Assembly: GCA_029266015.1 (NCBI GenBank)
Contig: JAJUFK010000083.1
Span: 1-9,335, forward strand
Origin: Bacteroidota bacterium
GTDB lineage: Bacteria; Bacteroidota; Bacteroidia; Bacteroidales; UBA1715
DNA length: 9,335 nucleotides
Direction of reading: 5' to 3'
This document shows, in pieces, positions 6,490 through 9,335 of the stretch. The first letter of the stretch is position 1; the number at the start of each line of letters is the position of its first letter. The position numbers and the translations under genes are program-made. Below the pieces are notes generated by a model. It had not been told where the DNA came from. It saw only the letters and a list, made by a program, of their open reading frames with translations, and did no database searches.

Positions 6490-9335
6490 ATGAAAAGCAT
6501 TAATACAACCATCCAAGAATTAGATTCTAAAATTCAAATTCTTGAACGAGAAAATGAAACACTTTCTTCAATGGCAGAAGTGAATTTATTGTTATATAAT
6601 GCGTTTGTTGAAATAGATTCTACGCAGTCTATAGAAACGTTGTTTCATACAATTTTGGAGCATATTTCTATTATTATGCATTTGCCATATACCGGATTTT
6701 TTATAAACAACCAACATTCAATTACGTGTATTCAAAGTTATGCTTTGTTTGATGAAGAAAATAAATTAAGTACTGTTGCATTTCTAAATCATTTATTATT
6801 GCACAATACAAATTATACAATACTTCAAAAACACGATTTTACATTTGTATATCCAAACTTTTCAATTCATACAAATCAACTGGTATATATACCAATAACT
6901 TGTGAATACAAACAAGGTTTGGCTCTTATATGTATTTCTGCAGAAGATGATATAATATCACATGAAAAAGCCGAAATATTATATAAAGTTACTAGAATAT
7001 TACGAACTAAATTAGAAAGTTTATTCTTTCAAGAACAATTGAAACAATCAAATATGTTTCTTGAACAAAAAATAGTTGACCGAACACAAGAACTTATTAA
7101 GCAAAATAATGAATTTAATATTCTCAACAATGAATATAAAAAGCTTAATGATGAATTGTATCAAGCAAAATTGCAAGCAGAACAGAATGAGTTGCGATAT
7201 CGAGAAATTTTTGATTCATCAATAGATGCTATTTTTATACATAATACCGAAAATGATACAATAGAAGATGTAAACAATGCAATGCTTGAAATGTATGGTT
7301 ACAATAAAAGCGAAATATCAGTTTTAAAAATAGGTAATTTAAGTGCCGAAGTATACGGATATACTTCGCAAAAGGCTTTGCAATATATTAAGCAATCTTC
7401 AGAGCAAGGGGTGGTGTCATTTGAATGGTATGCTAAAAAGAAAAATGATGAACTATTCTGGGTATTTGTAGTTTTAAAACCTATTGTAATACATGGTATA
7501 CAACGCATAATGGCTATAGTGCGAGATGTACATCAACAAAAATTAACAAAAGAAGCAATTCGGATTTCGGAAGAAAAGTTTGCTAAAGCATTTATGGCAA
7601 GTCCTGATTCTATAATTATAAGTTCTTTACAAGATGCAGTGTATATTGATGTAAATGAGGCATTTTTGCAACAAACAGAATATACACGTGAAGAAATAAT
7701 CGGTAAATCATCGCTTGCATTGCAAATTTGGAATAAAGCAAGTGATAGGGATCTTTTTGTAAAACAATTACGAGAACAGGGGAGTGTGCGAAATTTTGAA
7801 GCAGAATATAAATCAAAAACAGGTAAAATAGGTTTGGTTTCTATTTCGGCAGAAATAATACAAATAAATGATCAATTGTGTGTATTGGCTCAATCAAAAA
7901 ATATTACCGAAAGTAAACGTATTCAACAAGAAAATGATTATAGACGTCAAGTATTAGATACGCTTATGGATAATTTACCAATTGGTGTATTTATGGTTGA
8001 AGCTCATACAGGAAGACCTATTTTTGCAAATAATAAAGCATGTGAATTATTAGGTAGAGGAATTTTACCCGATGCAAACGAATACAATATTTCGGAAGTG
8101 TATCAAGCATTTGTATTAGGAACAAATCAAAAGTATCCTATAGAAAAAATGCCAATTATACGTGCAATGCATGGTGAGAAATCGCATGTTGATGATATGA
8201 TTGTATATAGACCCAACGGTGAATATTCTATTCTTGAAATTTTCGGGGCACCTGTTTATAATGATTCGGGCACAGTAATAGCAAGTCTTGTAAGCTTTTT
8301 TGATATAAGTGAACGTAAAAAATCAGAGCAAGAATTAGCTCAAAAATCAAAAGAATTAGAACAGTTTTTTACTACGAGTCTTGATTTGTTGTGTATTGCC
8401 GATAGTAAAGGTAATTTTATACGAGTAAATAAAGAATGGGAGAAAGTTTTGGGTTATAGTACAGAAGAACTCGAAAAACACTCGTTTTTAGAATTTGTTC
8501 ATCCCGATGATTTACAGCAGACTATAGATACTATATCAAAACTTTCAAATCAGATATCGGTTCTCAATTTTACAAACAGATATAAATGTAAAGAAGGACA
8601 ATACAGATGGATAGAATGGCGCAGTGCTCCGCAAGGAGATGTAATTTATGCTGCTGCTCGTGATATTACAGAACGTATTGAGGTAGAACAAGAACTATTA
8701 CAAGCAAAACAAAAAGCAGAAGAGAGTGATACACTAAAAACAGCTTTCTTACAAAATATGAGTCATGAAATCAGAACACCATTAAATGCAATCATGGGAT
8801 TTTCTGAATTAATGCCTGAAACATTTGATGATAAAGAAAATTTACAAAAATATTCTTCAATTATTCGTCAACGTAGTGCCGATTTGCTTGAAATAATTAA
8901 TGACATACTTGATATAGCTAAGATTGAATCGGGACAATTAAGTATTCATACAGAATTATGTACGTTACGAAATATTATTCATGAAGTAGAATTATTTTTT
9001 AGTGAATATAGAGTAAGAATTAAAAAAGAGCATATTGAATTTATAGTACGCATAGAACCTCAAGTACTTCAAACAACTTTGGTATTAGATCAAATTAAAC
9101 TTAAACAAATCCTTATTAATTTAATTACGAATGCGTTTAAATTTACCTATAATGGCTATATTGAATTAGGGGGCACTATTAAAGAAAATAATGTGTTGTT
9201 TATATATGTAGCCGATACCGGAATAGGAATAAGTCCCGAAAATCAATCAAAAATATTTAAACGTTTTGTTCAAGCAAGTACAGATACCAGTGGTCTTTAT
9301 AGTGGAACCGGTTTAGGATTGTCCATTATTAAAGG
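6490..9335 (+). CDS. Soluble GAF/multi-PAS sensor histidine kinase, 3' end missing
   Basis: The frame opens at ATG 6490 and stays open for 948 codons to the window edge. The short gap to the hydrolase has no earlier in-frame start. No membrane segment or signal peptide is seen, so it is a cytoplasmic sensor. Domains in order: a short N-terminal coiled coil (5-32), a weak GAF-like domain (about 34-175), a coiled coil (178-237), then four PAS domains at about 236-341 (REIFDSSIDAIFIHN), 359-470 (FAKAFMASPDSIII), 484-605 (LDTLMDNLPIGVFMVE) and 624-736 (ending AARDITERIE). The HisKA dimerisation helix follows with phospho-acceptor H759 in SHEIRTPLNAI. The ATPase domain shows the N-box NLITNAFKFT (N881), the G1 box DTGIGI (D909), the F-box IFKRFVQ and the G2 box GTGLGLSI (about 939-947). 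All catalytic boxes are intact. The sequence stops just after G2, so a fused receiver domain (common in hybrid kinases of this type) cannot be judged. Confidence 0.95.
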   Translation, partial: MKSINTTIQELDSKIQILERENETLSSMAEVNLLLYNAFVEIDSTQSIETLFHTILEHISIIMHLPYTGFFINNQHSITCIQSYALFDEENKLSTVAFLNHLLLHNTNYTILQKHDFTFVYPNFSIHTNQLVYIPITCEYKQGLALICISAEDDIISHEKAEILYKVTRILRTKLESLFFQEQLKQSNMFLEQKIVDRTQELIKQNNEFNILNNEYKKLNDELYQAKLQAEQNELRYREIFDSSIDAIFIHNTENDTIEDVNNAMLEMYGYNKSEISVLKIGNLSAEVYGYTSQKALQYIKQSSEQGVVSFEWYAKKKNDELFWVFVVLKPIVIHGIQRIMAIVRDVHQQKLTKEAIRISEEKFAKAFMASPDSIIISSLQDAVYIDVNEAFLQQTEYTREEIIGKSSLALQIWNKASDRDLFVKQLREQGSVRNFEAEYKSKTGKIGLVSISAEIIQINDQLCVLAQSKNITESKRIQQENDYRRQVLDTLMDNLPIGVFMVEAHTGRPIFANNKACELLGRGILPDANEYNISEVYQAFVLGTNQKYPIEKMPIIRAMHGEKSHVDDMIVYRPNGEYSILEIFGAPVYNDSGTVIASLVSFFDISERKKSEQELAQKSKELEQFFTTSLDLLCIADSKGNFIRVNKEWEKVLGYSTEELEKHSFLEFVHPDDLQQTIDTISKLSNQISVLNFTNRYKCKEGQYRWIEWRSAPQGDVIYAAARDITERIEVEQELLQAKQKAEESDTLKTAFLQNMSHEIRTPLNAIMGFSELMPETFDDKENLQKYSSIIRQRSADLLEIINDILDIAKIESGQLSIHTELCTLRNIIHEVELFFSEYRVRIKKEHIEFIVRIEPQVLQTTLVLDQIKLKQILINLITNAFKFTYNGYIELGGTIKENNVLFIYVADTGIGISPENQSKIFKRFVQASTDTSGLYSGTGLGLSIIK

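Noticed and set aside
7299..7816. Two minus-strand open frames of 66-69 codons opposite the kinase gene.
   Set aside because: They lie wholly inside conserved PAS coding sequence and show no start context, domains or composition of a real gene.
1..9335. CRISPR arrays, insertion sequences, tRNA or rRNA genes, phage or defence genes.
   Set aside because: Nothing of the kind was seen: no regularly spaced repeats, transposase motifs, cloverleaf or terminal inverted repeats.

Overview
The window is AT-rich DNA that fits the phylum Bacteroidota. Three things point there: a secreted protein ending in a type IX secretion (T9SS) sorting domain, the start of a periplasmic Reg_prop sensor of the hybrid two-component type, and several promoters matching the Bacteroidota sigma-ABfr consensus (TTTG, about 20 bases, TAnnTTTG) instead of E. 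coli-like -35/-10 boxes. The genus cannot be named from this sequence.

Layout: (1) 1-303, minus strand, the 5' end of a Reg_prop beta-propeller sensor running off the left edge. (2) 304-492, a short divergent intergenic region with one plausible promoter. (3) 493-3042, plus strand, a large exported beta-propeller protein with two carboxypeptidase-regulatory-like domains and a divergent T9SS C-terminal domain. (4) 3049-5271, minus strand, a complete bifunctional RelA/SpoT-family (p)ppGpp synthetase/hydrolase, convergent with gene 3 with only 6 bases between the stop codons. (5) 5272-5637, a 366-base intergenic region with no protein gene I accept. It holds an exact-consensus promoter for rel on the minus strand, a near-exact promoter on the plus strand, and a GC-rich intrinsic terminator about 40 bases after it; together these outline an unannotated small RNA of about 78 nt. 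A third promoter candidate precedes the next gene. (6) 5638-6465, plus strand, an alpha/beta hydrolase with an aspartate at the nucleophile position. (7) 6490 to beyond 9335, plus strand, a soluble GAF/PAS multi-sensor histidine kinase cut by the right edge inside its ATPase domain.

Two local relationships stand out. The hydrolase and the kinase are 24 bases apart on the same strand and probably co-transcribed, which recalls the RsbQ-RsbP arrangement (alpha/beta hydrolase plus PAS-containing signalling protein) of Bacillus subtilis; the link is by analogy only. The candidate small RNA lies divergent from rel and upstream of the hydrolase-kinase pair, with its own promoter and terminator, so it looks like an independent unit and not a leader. 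The Rel gene is ordinary core metabolism; the small RNA and the hydrolase-kinase pair are the parts most worth checking.
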